Shown here one piece after another: positions 9,201-17,877 of a stretch of 64,000 nucleotides of DNA; position 1 is the stretch's first letter, and the number at the start of each line of letters is the position of its first letter. Below the pieces are notes generated by a model. It was given only the letters and a program-made list of their open reading frames with translations, had not been told where the DNA came from and made no database searches. Source of the stretch: Fulvivirga ulvae. GTDB lineage: Bacteria > Bacteroidota > Bacteroidia > Cytophagales > Cyclobacteriaceae. Location: the NCBI RefSeq assembly GCF_021389975.1, contig NZ_CP089981.1, positions 310,001 through 374,000 on the forward strand. The letters are read 5' to 3'. Made by a program: the position numbers and the translations under genes.

Positions 9201-10461
9201 GGAAGCTTTTGCTGCCTATGCCTTCAATAAATCGCACTCTACGTGTTATTCACTGGTGGCTTACCAGACAGCATACCTCAAGGCCCACTACCCTGCCGAG
9301 TATATGGCCGCTGTACTTACACATAACCAGAGTAATATTGAAAAGGTAACCTTCTTTATGGAGGAGTGCCGAAGCCTGGGCATAAAGGTACTTGGCCCGC
9401 ACGTGAATGAATCTGCTGTAAACTTTGCGGTTAACAAAGAGGGAGAAATTCGTTTCGGACTTGGAGCTATTAAAGGAAGCGGTGATGCCGCAGTGGAAAA
9501 CATCATCGAAGAACGTGAAAAAAATGGCCCTTATAAGGATATTTTCGACTTTGCCGAACGTGTCAACCTGAGAATGGTGAACAAAAAAACCTTCGAGTGC
9601 CTGGCTATGTCCGGGGCGTTTGATTGCTTTGAAGAGTTTCACCGCCGCCAGTATCTCCATGCCCCTGAAAATGATCAGACTTTGATCGAAAAAGTCATCA
9701 AATATGCCAACAAAATGCAGATGGAGGCAGAAAGCTCGCAGGCCAGCCTCTTTGGCGGTGATACCGGTGTAGATACGCCAAAGCCGAAAATCCCGTACAT
9801 GGAGCCTTTCGGCGAAATAGAAAAACTGAATATTGAGCGTGATGTGGTAGGGCTCTACATTTCAGGCCACCCGCTTGATGATTTCAAATTTGAAATTGAC
9901 AGTTTTTGTAACACAGAACTAAATGACCTCAATGACCTGCCACCACTACAAAATAAAGAGGTTAAGGTAGCCGGAGTAGTTTCAGGGTTTGCTCACCGAA
10001 CAACCAAAGGAGGAAAACCTTTTGGCACGCTGACTATGGAAGACTACAACGGCAATTTTACTTTCTTCCTTTTTGGTGACGACTATATTAAATTTAAAGA
10101 ATACCTCATGCAAGGCTGGTTCCTTTACATACAGGGCCGCGTAATGGAAAGGAAGTGGGGAGATAAAAGTTTAGAGTTCAAAATCCTGAACATAGAGCTG
10201 CTCAACGACCTCAGGGATAAGCGCACCAAAGGTCTTATGGTCAACATCAATCTTAATGAGATCAATGAGACCGTCATTAAAAACCTCGAAGAAGTGTGCC
10301 TGCAATATAGAGGGGACTGTGCCCTTCACATGAACCTGGTGGACGTACAGGAGAACATTTCAGTGGAAATGATGTCTCGTAAATACAAGGTAAATCCAAG
10401 CAATGAAATGATAGAGAAGATGAAACAAATACCCGCAGTTCATTGTAAAGTATTGGTTTAA
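6214..10461 (+). CDS. dnaE: DNA polymerase III subunit alpha with fused N-terminal 3'-5' exonuclease
   Basis: This 1415-residue replicative polymerase is ~250 residues longer than E. coli DnaE because of an N-terminal DEDDh proofreading domain (epsilon/DnaQ-like). The exonuclease motifs are FDTETTGLP at residues 4-12, GHNIDFDN near 105, and HDAAYDVDAT near 172. A linker leads to a PHP domain (HLHVHSQFS, from ~residue 244). The polymerase core follows with GPGRGSAAGS, the catalytic PDIDIDFDD near residue 658, and a third acidic residue in KMDFLGL near 812. The C-terminal part has helix-hairpin-helix segments and an OB fold (~1250-1340). It starts at ATG 6214 without a Shine-Dalgarno sequence. 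It is monocistronic and followed by a long palindrome. Exonuclease-polymerase fusions are known in Bacteroidota, so proofreading is probably covalent here. Confidence 0.96.
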   Translation: MYLIFDTETTGLPHNYSAPITDLDNWPRLVQIAWQLHDNKGNLLSSQNFIVKPEGFTIPYNSEKVHGISTKRALEEGHPLEEVLNIFSKDLEAAQVVIGHNIDFDNRIVGTEYVRVGQSDQGHGLQEKNKIDTAEVSTEFCQLQGGIGGRLKAPKLIELHEKLFGSKFNDAHDAAYDVDATAKCFFGLITKKVVEPLDDTDVAEITYEAPELADANFAKIEEASEVNFGGDREAAKKIDYPFSHLHVHSQFSVLQAVPDIKGLVAKAKEYNMPAVALTDLGNMFGAFKFVREALNNEIKPIVGCEFYVAEERTKLKFTKDNPDKRYNQVLIAKNKNGYHNLAKLSSLAYIEGLYGIYPRIDKDLIKAYSEDVIALTGGLNSEIPYLILNVGEHQAEEAFQWYLEVFKDDFYVEFLRHGDIAGQGLEEENRVNSVLLDFARKYHVKIIAANDVYYLSEEDAEAHDVLLCVKDGEMKSTPIGRGRGYRFGFPNNEYYFKSQEEMKIVFSDIPEAIENLSELVDKIEVYKLDRDVLLPAFGIPEEFKDSEDEKDGGKRGENAFLRHLTYEGAKKRYPEITDEIRERLDFELETIKNTGYPGYFLIVQDFTSKAREMGVSVGPGRGSAAGSAVAYCIGITNVDPIAYDLLFERFLNPDRVSLPDIDIDFDDEGRDKVIQYVINKYGKQQVAQIITYGTMAAKSSIRDAARVMELSLSEANDLAKLVPEKPGTSLDKAFKEVKELEEFRKGSDLKAKVLNQAKILEGSVRNTGTHACGVIITPDDLTKFIPVSTARDSEMLVTQFDNSVVENAGMLKMDFLGLKTLTIIKSAIANVKRRHGVEIDIDTIPLDDQKTYELYQRGETNGTFQFESPGMQKHLRALKPDKFEDLIAMNALYRPGPMEYIPNFISRKHGEEEITYDIQDMEEYLAETYGITVYQEQVMLLSQKLAGFSKGDADVLRKAMGKKIFALLEKLKPKFIDGGKERGHDPEVLGKVWKDWEAFAAYAFNKSHSTCYSLVAYQTAYLKAHYPAEYMAAVLTHNQSNIEKVTFFMEECRSLGIKVLGPHVNESAVNFAVNKEGEIRFGLGAIKGSGDAAVENIIEEREKNGPYKDIFDFAERVNLRMVNKKTFECLAMSGAFDCFEEFHRRQYLHAPENDQTLIEKVIKYANKMQMEAESSQASLFGGDTGVDTPKPKIPYMEPFGEIEKLNIERDVVGLYISGHPLDDFKFEIDSFCNTELNDLNDLPPLQNKEVKVAGVVSGFAHRTTKGGKPFGTLTMEDYNGNFTFFLFGDDYIKFKEYLMQGWFLYIQGRVMERKWGDKSLEFKILNIELLNDLRDKRTKGLMVNINLNEINETVIKNLEEVCLQYRGDCALHMNLVDVQENISVEMMSRKYKVNPSNEMIEKMKQIPAVHCKVLV

Positions 10462-10464
10462 ATT

Positions 10465-10507
10465 AGATTTTAATGCCCGGAAATTAAATTTCCGGGCATT
10501 AAAATCT
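10465..10507. terminator. Perfect 43-base palindrome after dnaE
   Basis: Two perfectly complementary 21-base arms surround one central A (10486), beginning 3 bases after the dnaE stop codon. The core GCCCGG/CCGGGC is GC-rich and the flanks are A/T, so RNA from either strand folds into a long hairpin. There is no strong T tract beyond the arms. Transcription termination or transcript 3'-end protection is the likeliest role. Confidence 0.65.
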
Positions 10508-10920
10508 ATACCGTTTGCACGTAAAACATACTATGCTTAGTTTCTGGCATTTCGTTTGCAAATCTGCCGAATTATAAATACAGCTCTCAAATGATTACCG
10601 GCATCATTTTTCCCGGAAAAAACCTGCCCGTCCCATATTGAAAATCACCAAAAAACTTAATGTTCAAATCAAAAAAGGCAGGTATAAATCAATTTTAAGA
10701 AGGCATAAACTTTGTCAGTCACAAAAGTACTGAGGTACAGAGGCTTATTCAGAAAAAATATTTATCCACTAATATCGATGGCACGAATTTCTTATTATCC
10801 GCTGATTTTCAAAACATAAAGGAACAAACTTTGCCATAATATTTCCTATGTAATATTTGTTGGTTTTTTTAAGCGCCTGTTGTTGCACTTTGTGTTTAAC
10901 ATTAGGGTTTAGTCAATATT
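10508..10920. other. AT-rich intergenic region upstream of the sensor kinase
   Basis: These ~410 bases contain no convincing gene. Several ACTTTG-ending segments resemble the Bacteroidota -7 element (near 10706-10714, 10829-10836 and 10886-10892), but none has both the exact TAnnTTTG form and a well-spaced -33 element, so I do not assign the promoter. No strong hairpin was seen. Confidence 0.5.
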
Positions 10921-13900
10921 ATGGTTTTACTTTTTAGGAGCTTTTTGATAACTCTTAGTGCTGTAGCCTTAACTTACGGACAACCGCGAGAAACCGGGCG
11001 ACCTTTTATCAGCAACTTCACTCCAAAAGAGTACAATGCAAACACGCAAAACTGGTCAATAGTGGAAGACCCGCGTGGAGTAATGTACTTTGGTAACAAT
11101 AAGGGGGTTTTAGAATACGATGGTGTATCATGGAGATTAATACCAGTTAACAACCGGTCGATTGTAAGGTCATTGGCCATCAACGACAAAGGGGTCATTT
11201 TTGTGGGTGCCGTAGGAGAATTCGGATACCTGGCTCCTGACAAAAGTGGTAATATGGTATATAACTCACTGACACACCTTTTGCCGGACCAGGCAATATC
11301 CTTTTCTGATATCTGGACAACCCTTGTAAGAGGTGATGAGGTTTATTTTCAATCCTTCAATGTTCTTTTTCGCTATAAGGATGGAAAAATCAAAAGCTGG
11401 GCGTTAAGCAATGCATACCACAGGAGTTTTCTCGTCGACAACGAACTGTATCTTCGGCTGGACGATACCGGGTTAATGATGCTGAAAGGGGACACGCTGA
11501 TTCCTTTAAAAGGCGGAAGCTTCTTTGCCAGCGAATTTATCTCAGCCATGCTCCCGTTTGAAAACAAAATACTAATTGGAAGCCGGAATCACGGCCTGTT
11601 TCTTTATAATACGGAAGAAGGTACTCTCAAAAAGTTTGAAACTGAGGTAGACGATCTTCTTAAAGACAGTAAAATATATCATGGAACCATTTTGCGCGAC
11701 GGAAATATTGCATTAGGCACGCTTAAAGAAGGGTTGGTGGTCATTAACAAGGCCGGCAAATTAATACTTCATCTTGACGAAACCAAGGGCCTTCAATACC
11801 AGATCGTTTATAATCTTTTTTCAGACAGCTACGGTTTTTTATGGATGGCGCTGGCCAATGGGATTTCAAAGGTCGAGGTCATTTCACCATTTACCATCTT
11901 TGATCAGGTCTCAGGACTCAACGGTGGCATACTCGCCATAAACCGGCATAAAGGGCGCTTGTATGTAAGCACTCACCAAAGTGTATTTTTCCTTAACGAA
12001 GAAGATAAGTTTGAACAAATTAGCAACGTTGACATACAATGCTGGGAGCTGACAAAATTTAATAGCACATCATACCCCGGAGACCAAAAGCTATTACTCA
12101 CAGCATCCGACGGTGTATATGAGATACATGGAGATGTTGCCAACAAAATATTCAATGCCCGTGTCGGTGCGGTAGGCAGTACGCCATTATACCCCAATCG
12201 TTTATTTATAGGCATGATTGGCAAAATAGTTTCTCTGAACTACTCAAGCGGAAAATGGAAAAAAGAAGGTGAAATTAAAATGCCACAGGAAGAGATCAGA
12301 AGCATTAAACCGGATAGCAACGGCAACATCTGGATCGGAACTTTGTACGGTGGGGCTTTCAGGCTTAATGCGCATGACTGGCAGGCTTATCTGGATGGTC
12401 AAAAAGTAGCCATTATAAAAGGTTACGGGCTTAATGAAGGCCTGCCCACATTGAACTGGAATTACTTTTTCAATGTAAATAATGAAGTACTTGTAACTAC
12501 CCGAAAAGGTATCTACTTATACAATGAAAAGAAGGATGAATTTGAAAAACACCCTGAAATAGACGCAGCACTACGATATAAAGAGCGATGGATATACTAC
12601 ATTAATAAGGATGAAAAAGGCAATCTTTGGTTTGACTCTGACCAGGGAAAGGGCATGCTGGTGGAGAATAATGGTAAGTACACCCTGTATGAGAACCCGT
12701 TTAAACGGGTTATTGTATCGCCCGAAAACCAGGTAACCGGATATACTGACAAAAACGGGATACTCTGGTTTGGAACGCCTGACGGGCTTTTCCGGTATGA
12801 TAGCAAATACAATCTGGATTATAAACAATCCTTTGATGTATTGATCAGAAGGGTTAAAATAGGAGATGATTCCACAGTATTTAAAGGAACATATTACTCA
12901 GAAACTTCCGGATCACCAGACCTTGGGAAGAGACTGGTTTCTTCTCGCCAGCCATCCTCATTAGTACCTGAACTCGAATATGTTCATAATTCCGTGTCGT
13001 TTCAGTTTGCCGCTACAGCTTTTGAACATGAGAGCGGCAATCTCTATTCATACAAACTTGATGGCTATGACGACAAGTGGTCTGCCTGGACAAAAGAAAC
13101 TAAAAAAGAATACACCAACCTGCAGGAGGGGCAATATACCTTTCGGGTAAAGGCAAAGAATTTTTATGACGTAGTCAGTGAAGAGTCCGTATTTAGCTTC
13201 TCCATACTTTCTCCCTGGCACCGCACTCCTTTGGCCTATATTATTTATGTCCTTACGGGAATTGGCTGTATGTACCTGCTGGTAAGCAGGTATTCGAAAA
13301 AACTTAAAAGAGACAACCTGCGGCTGGAGGCAATGGTGAACACCAGGACTGCCGAAATCAACGACCAAAAAGAGCAGATTGAGAAACAAAAAAATGAAGT
13401 GGAAAAGTCTTACAAAAATGTGACAACGCTAAGCCAGATAGGCCAGAACATTACCTCCACTCTCGACCTAAAAAGTATCATCAATACATTACACAAAAGC
13501 ATCAACTCGCTGATGGACGCGTCGTCCTTCGGTGTGGGAATTTATAATGAAAGTACTAAATCCCTGGATTTTCAGTATGCCTACGAAAGTGGGGAAGAAT
13601 TACCTTTCTTCTCACATTCATTACACGACGATGATAAAATGGCTGTATGGTGCTTCAACAATTGCAAGGAAGTATTTATCAATAATCTGAGTAAAGAGTA
13701 TACTAACTACATACAGGCGCTGAATAAGGCACCCACTGCCGGAAAAGCGCACTCTGAATCGATCATTTACATCCCGCTTTGGATCAAGGATAAAATGCTG
13801 GGTGTAATTACTGTTCAAAGCTTCAGAAAAAACGCTTACAAATCCTTTCATCTGGATATACTCCGTACGCTTGCTGCGTATACGGCCATTGCACTGGATA

Positions 13901-14766
13901 ATTCTTATGCTTATCTGAGGTTGAACGAGATCAATGAGGAGCTTTCATCAACGCTTGAGAACCTGAAACAAACCCAGACACAATTGGTACAGTCTGAAAA
14001 AATGGCTTCGCTTGGCCAGCTTACTGCCGGGGTGGCGCATGAGATCAATAACCCTATCAACTTTGTTTCTGCAGGCATTGACTCACTGACTGCGAACTAT
14101 GAAGACCTTAACCTGATTATTAAAAAATATAATCAACTAGCTCCCGAAGCCGACAATACGGAACTATTCCGTGAGATAGAGAAGTTAAAAAAAGAGCTGG
14201 ATATGGATTACCTGCTTGAAGAGATCCCGGAGCTTCTTAATAGTGTTAAGTCCGGAGCTAACCGTACAACAGAAATCATAAAAAGCCTGCGCAATTTTAC
14301 CCGGCTTGATGAGGATCAACTTAAAAAAGCAAATATCAACGAGGGCCTGGATTCCACACTGGTTATTTTGCGCAATCAAATGACGAACAAGATCGAAGTG
14401 ATCAGGGAATATGGAGACCTTCAACCCATAAACTGCTATCCGGGGCAGCTCAATCAGGTATTTATGAATATTCTGAACAATGCCATACAGGCCATAGATA
14501 ACGAGGGACGGATCTGTATACAAACCACTCAAAATGAAGATAGTGCCATAGTTAAAATCAAAGACTCAGGCAGGGGTATGAGTGAAGACTTAAAAAAACG
14601 AATTTTCGACCCGTTTTTTACTACCAAAGATGTGGGTGAAGGTACGGGACTGGGGTTATCCATCAGCTACGGTATTATTGAAAAACATCATGGGAAGATT
14701 GAGGTTAATAGTACGGCAGGTGAAGGGACAGAATTTATCATTGAACTACCCTTAAACTTAAATTGA
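10921..14766 (+). CDS. Periplasmic beta-propeller sensor histidine kinase (Reg_prop / Y_Y_Y / GAF / HATPase)
   Basis: This 1281-residue protein begins with a signal peptide (MVLLFRSFLITLSAVALTYG). Repeated blades typical of the two-component propeller (GNIWIGTLYGG, NLWFDSDQGK, ILWFGTPDGLFRYD) are followed by a Y_Y_Y domain (YSYKLDGYDDKWSAW...YTFRVKAKN, ~700-760). One membrane helix lies at ~770-790. The cytoplasmic part has a coiled coil (~795-835), a GAF-like domain (~840-1000), a second coiled coil, and an H-box with His1040 (GQLTAGVAHEINNP). The ATPase has an N box near 1178 and G boxes DSGRGMS and GEGTGLGLSI. Unlike the classic hybrid (HTCS) regulators of this phylum, it lacks a fused receiver and a DNA-binding domain. 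The next gene, 1 base away, supplies a receiver. The propeller presumably senses an extracytoplasmic ligand, identity unknown. Confidence 0.93.
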   Translation: MVLLFRSFLITLSAVALTYGQPRETGRPFISNFTPKEYNANTQNWSIVEDPRGVMYFGNNKGVLEYDGVSWRLIPVNNRSIVRSLAINDKGVIFVGAVGEFGYLAPDKSGNMVYNSLTHLLPDQAISFSDIWTTLVRGDEVYFQSFNVLFRYKDGKIKSWALSNAYHRSFLVDNELYLRLDDTGLMMLKGDTLIPLKGGSFFASEFISAMLPFENKILIGSRNHGLFLYNTEEGTLKKFETEVDDLLKDSKIYHGTILRDGNIALGTLKEGLVVINKAGKLILHLDETKGLQYQIVYNLFSDSYGFLWMALANGISKVEVISPFTIFDQVSGLNGGILAINRHKGRLYVSTHQSVFFLNEEDKFEQISNVDIQCWELTKFNSTSYPGDQKLLLTASDGVYEIHGDVANKIFNARVGAVGSTPLYPNRLFIGMIGKIVSLNYSSGKWKKEGEIKMPQEEIRSIKPDSNGNIWIGTLYGGAFRLNAHDWQAYLDGQKVAIIKGYGLNEGLPTLNWNYFFNVNNEVLVTTRKGIYLYNEKKDEFEKHPEIDAALRYKERWIYYINKDEKGNLWFDSDQGKGMLVENNGKYTLYENPFKRVIVSPENQVTGYTDKNGILWFGTPDGLFRYDSKYNLDYKQSFDVLIRRVKIGDDSTVFKGTYYSETSGSPDLGKRLVSSRQPSSLVPELEYVHNSVSFQFAATAFEHESGNLYSYKLDGYDDKWSAWTKETKKEYTNLQEGQYTFRVKAKNFYDVVSEESVFSFSILSPWHRTPLAYIIYVLTGIGCMYLLVSRYSKKLKRDNLRLEAMVNTRTAEINDQKEQIEKQKNEVEKSYKNVTTLSQIGQNITSTLDLKSIINTLHKSINSLMDASSFGVGIYNESTKSLDFQYAYESGEELPFFSHSLHDDDKMAVWCFNNCKEVFINNLSKEYTNYIQALNKAPTAGKAHSESIIYIPLWIKDKMLGVITVQSFRKNAYKSFHLDILRTLAAYTAIALDNSYAYLRLNEINEELSSTLENLKQTQTQLVQSEKMASLGQLTAGVAHEINNPINFVSAGIDSLTANYEDLNLIIKKYNQLAPEADNTELFREIEKLKKELDMDYLLEEIPELLNSVKSGANRTTEIIKSLRNFTRLDEDQLKKANINEGLDSTLVILRNQMTNKIEVIREYGDLQPINCYPGQLNQVFMNILNNAIQAIDNEGRICIQTTQNEDSAIVKIKDSGRGMSEDLKKRIFDPFFTTKDVGEGTGLGLSISYGIIEKHHGKIEVNSTAGEGTEFIIELPLNLN

Positions 14767-14767
14767 A

Positions 14768-15970
14768 ATGACTGAAGAGGTAAAGCCAAAAATTCTATAT
14801 GTTGATGACGAGCAAAACAACCTGATTGTTTTCCGGTCATCATTTAGAAGGCATTATGATATCTACACTGCTACTTCTGCTTCAGAAGGGCTCAAAATAA
14901 TTGAGGAAAACGATATTTCCATTATTATTACAGACCAGCGTATGCCAGGTATGACGGGTATTGAATTTTTAAAAAACTTACCTGAAGACCTTCTGGCAAT
15001 AAGAATGATTCTGACCGGGTTCAGTGATGTATCGGCTATTATTGAGGCTATAAATTCCGGTAAAGTATATCGCTATATCACAAAACCATGGAATAAAGAT
15101 GAACTCAAGGTGACCATAGACAATGCGTTGGAAGCTTTGACCCTTAAAAAGAACAACCAGGAACTTGTGGCTGAACTCCAGGAAATCAACGAGCAGTTAG
15201 AACAAAAGGTGGCAAACAGAACCGCAGAACTGGAAAAGGCCTTTGGGGAGATCCATGAGCAAAAAAAAGAACTCGAGGAGCTGAATGCTACCAAAGATAA
15301 ATTTTTCTCCATTGTAGCCCATGACCTGCGCAGCCCGGTAAGTGCACTGGCGGGCTTTTCTCAGATGCTGGCCAATAATGGTAATCGGCTGTCACCTGAA
15401 AAAATAACAGCCTACTCTAAGGAATTAAACAAATCAGCAAAAAACACGCTTAGCCTGATAGAGAATCTACTTACCTGGGCTTCTACGCAAATGAACAAAT
15501 TAGATCATAACCCCGATCTGATTGATGCAGCGGATATGATTAACCAGACACTCTCACAACTCAATACGGTAGCAAGCAGCAAGAAGATTGCACTGGAGAA
15601 GGAGCTTGCCCCGGACCTGAAAATATTCGCCGACAAAGATCACCTGACACTTGTGCTGAGAAACCTGATAAGTAATGCCCTAAAGTTTACCAATGAAGGT
15701 GGCAAAGTGACAGTATCAACAAAAAGTGTGGACAAAAGCAAAGTCGAAATTTCAGTAGCTGATACTGGCATAGGAATGGGCATAGAAAAACTCACCAACC
15801 TCTTTTCGGTAGGGTCGGCTCAAAGTACCAGCGGTACGGCTGGAGAAAAGGGAACCGGCCTGGGTCTCATTCTCTGCAAGGAGTTCATTGAAAAGAATGG
15901 AGGAAAAATAGAAGTAGCCAGCCTTAAAGGCATGGGTACTACCTTTACCATTACACTCAGTCAGAATTAA
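14768..15970 (+). CDS. Response-regulator receiver fused to histidine kinase
   Basis: This 400-residue cytoplasmic protein has an N-terminal receiver domain (acidic pair in YVDDEQ, phosphoacceptor Asp56 in ITDQRMPG, Lys in ITKPW), a coiled coil (~125-175), a HisKA H-box with His185 (IVAHDLRSPVSALAGF) and a HATPase_c domain (N box NLISNALKFTNEGG, G1 DTGIGMG, G2 GEKGTGLGLIL). It starts 1 base after the stop of the propeller kinase and is surely co-transcribed. The likely role is to take phosphate from that kinase on Asp56 and modulate its own kinase activity, passing the signal to an unlinked regulator. It carries no output domain. Its stop lies 9 bases from the stop of the convergent permease gene, with no hairpin between. 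Confidence 0.92.
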   Translation: MTEEVKPKILYVDDEQNNLIVFRSSFRRHYDIYTATSASEGLKIIEENDISIIITDQRMPGMTGIEFLKNLPEDLLAIRMILTGFSDVSAIIEAINSGKVYRYITKPWNKDELKVTIDNALEALTLKKNNQELVAELQEINEQLEQKVANRTAELEKAFGEIHEQKKELEELNATKDKFFSIVAHDLRSPVSALAGFSQMLANNGNRLSPEKITAYSKELNKSAKNTLSLIENLLTWASTQMNKLDHNPDLIDAADMINQTLSQLNTVASSKKIALEKELAPDLKIFADKDHLTLVLRNLISNALKFTNEGGKVTVSTKSVDKSKVEISVADTGIGMGIEKLTNLFSVGSAQSTSGTAGEKGTGLGLILCKEFIEKNGGKIEVASLKGMGTTFTITLSQN

Positions 15971-15979
15971 AGTTGATCT

Positions 15980-17074
15980 CTACTTCACCGTCCTAAACAT
16001 TTTTTTAATCAGCTTAAGGCCATCCCTGAGCTGAGAACCTTTATTCCTGGAAAGCAGGAAAGCAATAGGCTTAAGTGGTTCATAGTGCCGGCAAACGACT
16101 TTGAACATACCAGCATAAGGCACACTCATAAACATGCCCGGCAGCCCCCATATCATACCTCCTGCAATGATGATGAGTATGGTAAAAAGCGGATTGATGG
16201 CCACACGACCACCGGTAATATTGGGAGTAAGAATGTTATTTTCAGTAAACTGGATGATCATAAAAAGTATAATAACTCCAATGGCATTACCAGGCTCCTC
16301 AGACACCAGCGTAAAGGCCAAGGGAAATGCAGCACCTATCAGCGTGCCGAAATACGGAATAAAATTCATAACGGCGGAAAGTATACCAAACATAACGGCA
16401 TATTCCACGCCTACAATCATGAGGCCAAGAGAATTGAGGATGCAAAGCAAAAACACTACTATAAAAACCCCACTGATATAATTTTTTGTAATCTCAGAGA
16501 TCTCTTTGAGGATAATAACAAGCCTGTCGCGGTCATTATAATCCCATATCATAAAAATAAACCGGTTGATACGATCCCGATAATAAAGCATAAAAAAGAC
16601 AAAAACCGGCTGTAGCCCCATTTTAACAATGGTGCCGGTTGTGGCACTAAACACCATATTCATCAGGTCTCCACTGTTATTGATCAGACTTGAGATGCGT
16701 TCTCTTAGCCACCAACGTTGGTTCTCTCCATTATCTACCCAACTGTCAATGCGTGTTTGGAGTTGATCAAGATTATCCATGGCATGCTCCTTTAATTCAG
16801 GGAAATCACTTACAAACACAGTCATCTGCTGATAAAGCAAAAAAACCGCTCCGCCAATCAGTGTCATGCCCAGAATAATAGAAATGAGAATAGCCAGGAC
16901 ACGGGGGAACCTCCACTTCTCCAACAGGCTGGAAAAAGGATAGAGCAAATAGGCAAAAAGTATGGCCAGGCATACCGGATATAAAAACTCCCTCCCGATG
17001 ATCAGAATGGTAAAAACCATCAATATCAGGAAAACGACTGTGGTTACTCGTACTATCAGGGGCAAATCTCTCAA
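15980..17074 (-). CDS. AI-2E family transporter (DUF20-type permease)
   Basis: This 364-residue integral membrane protein shows about eight hydrophobic segments. An N-terminal pair (VVFLILMVFTILIIG and FLYPVCLAILFAYLLYP) is followed by a soluble loop (~90-150). The family-typical central part has NFIPYFGTLIGAAFPL and the C-terminal region has ENNILTPNITGGRVAINPL and MIWGLPGMFMSVP. The family includes the AI-2 exporter TqsA/YdgG and Na+/H+ antiporter-like members, so the substrate cannot be deduced. The start is a TTG (MRDLPLIVRV); no in-frame ATG precedes the first membrane helix. It lies between the convergent kinase operon and the divergent thioredoxin gene. Confidence 0.88.
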   Translation of the reverse strand: MRDLPLIVRVTTVVFLILMVFTILIIGREFLYPVCLAILFAYLLYPFSSLLEKWRFPRVLAILISIILGMTLIGGAVFLLYQQMTVFVSDFPELKEHAMDNLDQLQTRIDSWVDNGENQRWWLRERISSLINNSGDLMNMVFSATTGTIVKMGLQPVFVFFMLYYRDRINRFIFMIWDYNDRDRLVIILKEISEITKNYISGVFIVVFLLCILNSLGLMIVGVEYAVMFGILSAVMNFIPYFGTLIGAAFPLAFTLVSEEPGNAIGVIILFMIIQFTENNILTPNITGGRVAINPLFTILIIIAGGMIWGLPGMFMSVPYAGMFKVVCRHYEPLKPIAFLLSRNKGSQLRDGLKLIKKMFRTVK

Positions 17075-17400
17075 TGTTTTGGTATCTTAAAGTTTAAAGA
17101 ACGGACTCTCACCTTACAAAACCAGTGTTAAATTAATAAGTTTATCAGATCTGTGCAGAAGGGAGGGGAATATTAAAATGTGCCGGAATTGGGTAGTAAA
17201 TAGAATATATTTATAGTTTGTCAGGTTAAACCCGGCAATCATGTGATTATCATGAACACGAGCTTCACTTCAGGCTTCAATTTCAGGGCAAGTTTATTCT
17301 TACATTGTTATAAAACCTCAAATCTTATCCCTTTGAAATTGATCAATCCACATTATAACTATCGCCTATGGGACAATTGATAATAATTATGGATCGGGCG
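17075..17400. other. Intergenic region between divergent AI-2E permease and thioredoxin genes
   Basis: These ~325 AT-rich bases hold no convincing gene. The permease promoter should lie near 17075-17130; a TAAACTTTA-like -7 element is visible on the minus strand just upstream of its start, but I see no convincing -33 partner. The thioredoxin promoter abuts the right edge. No strong inverted repeat was seen. Confidence 0.5.
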
Positions 17401-17432
17401 TTTACCTGAGGAAACAAAAAACGCTATATTTG
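17401..17432 (+). promoter_or_regulatory. Promoter of the thioredoxin gene (Bacteroidota -33/-7)
   Basis: An exact TAnnTTTG -7 element (TATATTTG, 17425-17432) lies 20 bases after a TTTAC -33-like element (17401-17405). The spacing and distance to the ATG at 17487 fit a housekeeping sigma promoter of this phylum, leaving a leader of about 50 bases. Confidence 0.65.
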
Positions 17433-17486
17433 CGTTGGTTCAATATCAGACGACAAAGAGTTTTAATATTTATAAACACCAATATA

Positions 17487-17810
17487 ATGAGTAAAGCAAT
17501 TGAAATCACCGACTCAAATTTTGAAGAGATCATCAACAGCGACAAGCCTGTTTTAGTAGATTTTTGGGCAGAATGGTGTGGACCTTGTAAAATGATCGGA
17601 CCTGTTGTTGAAGAATTGGCAGGTGATTATGATGGCAGGGCTGTAATTGGAAAGGTAAATGTGGATGAAAACCCTAACGTTTCCGCTAAGTTCGGCATCA
17701 GAAGTATCCCTACCCTTTTAGTTTTTAAAGGTGGAGAGATAGTAGATAAGCAAGTAGGCGCTGTACCTAAAGGTGTATTGTCTCAAAAGCTTGACGCCCA
17801 GATCGCTTAA
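17487..17810 (+). CDS. trxA: Thioredoxin
   Basis: This 107-residue cytoplasmic thioredoxin has the classic WCGPC active site (Cys31, Cys34) and the cis-proline loop RSIPTLLVF. It lacks a signal peptide, which separates it from periplasmic TlpA-like proteins. It reduces protein disulfides, receiving electrons from thioredoxin reductase, and could recycle the peroxiredoxin at 22.3 kb only if that enzyme accepts thioredoxin. The ATG at 17487 is preferred to an upstream in-frame TTG at 17430, because the latter lies inside the -7 element and would add residues absent from the family. It is monocistronic between its own promoter and terminator. Confidence 0.95.
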   Translation: MSKAIEITDSNFEEIINSDKPVLVDFWAEWCGPCKMIGPVVEELAGDYDGRAVIGKVNVDENPNVSAKFGIRSIPTLLVFKGGEIVDKQVGAVPKGVLSQKLDAQIA

Positions 17811-17836
17811 TCATAAATTAAGTTTAAAAGGAATTA

Positions 17837-17869
17837 AAATGGATGCCCTAAAAGCATCCATTTTTTTTT
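17837..17869 (+). terminator. Rho-independent terminator of thioredoxin gene
   Basis: A stem of AATGGATGC with GCATCCATT around a 7-base loop is followed by a run of T residues, starting 27 bases after the trxA stop. The A residues before the stem could let it act weakly for the convergent Nudix gene as well. Confidence 0.87.
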
Positions 17870-17877
17870 ATCGCTCT

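Noticed and set aside
16085..16615. 176-codon open frame antisense to the AI-2E permease
   Set aside because: The minus-strand permease has family motifs over its full length; the antisense frame is rich in His/Lys/Asn from reversed codons and matches nothing.
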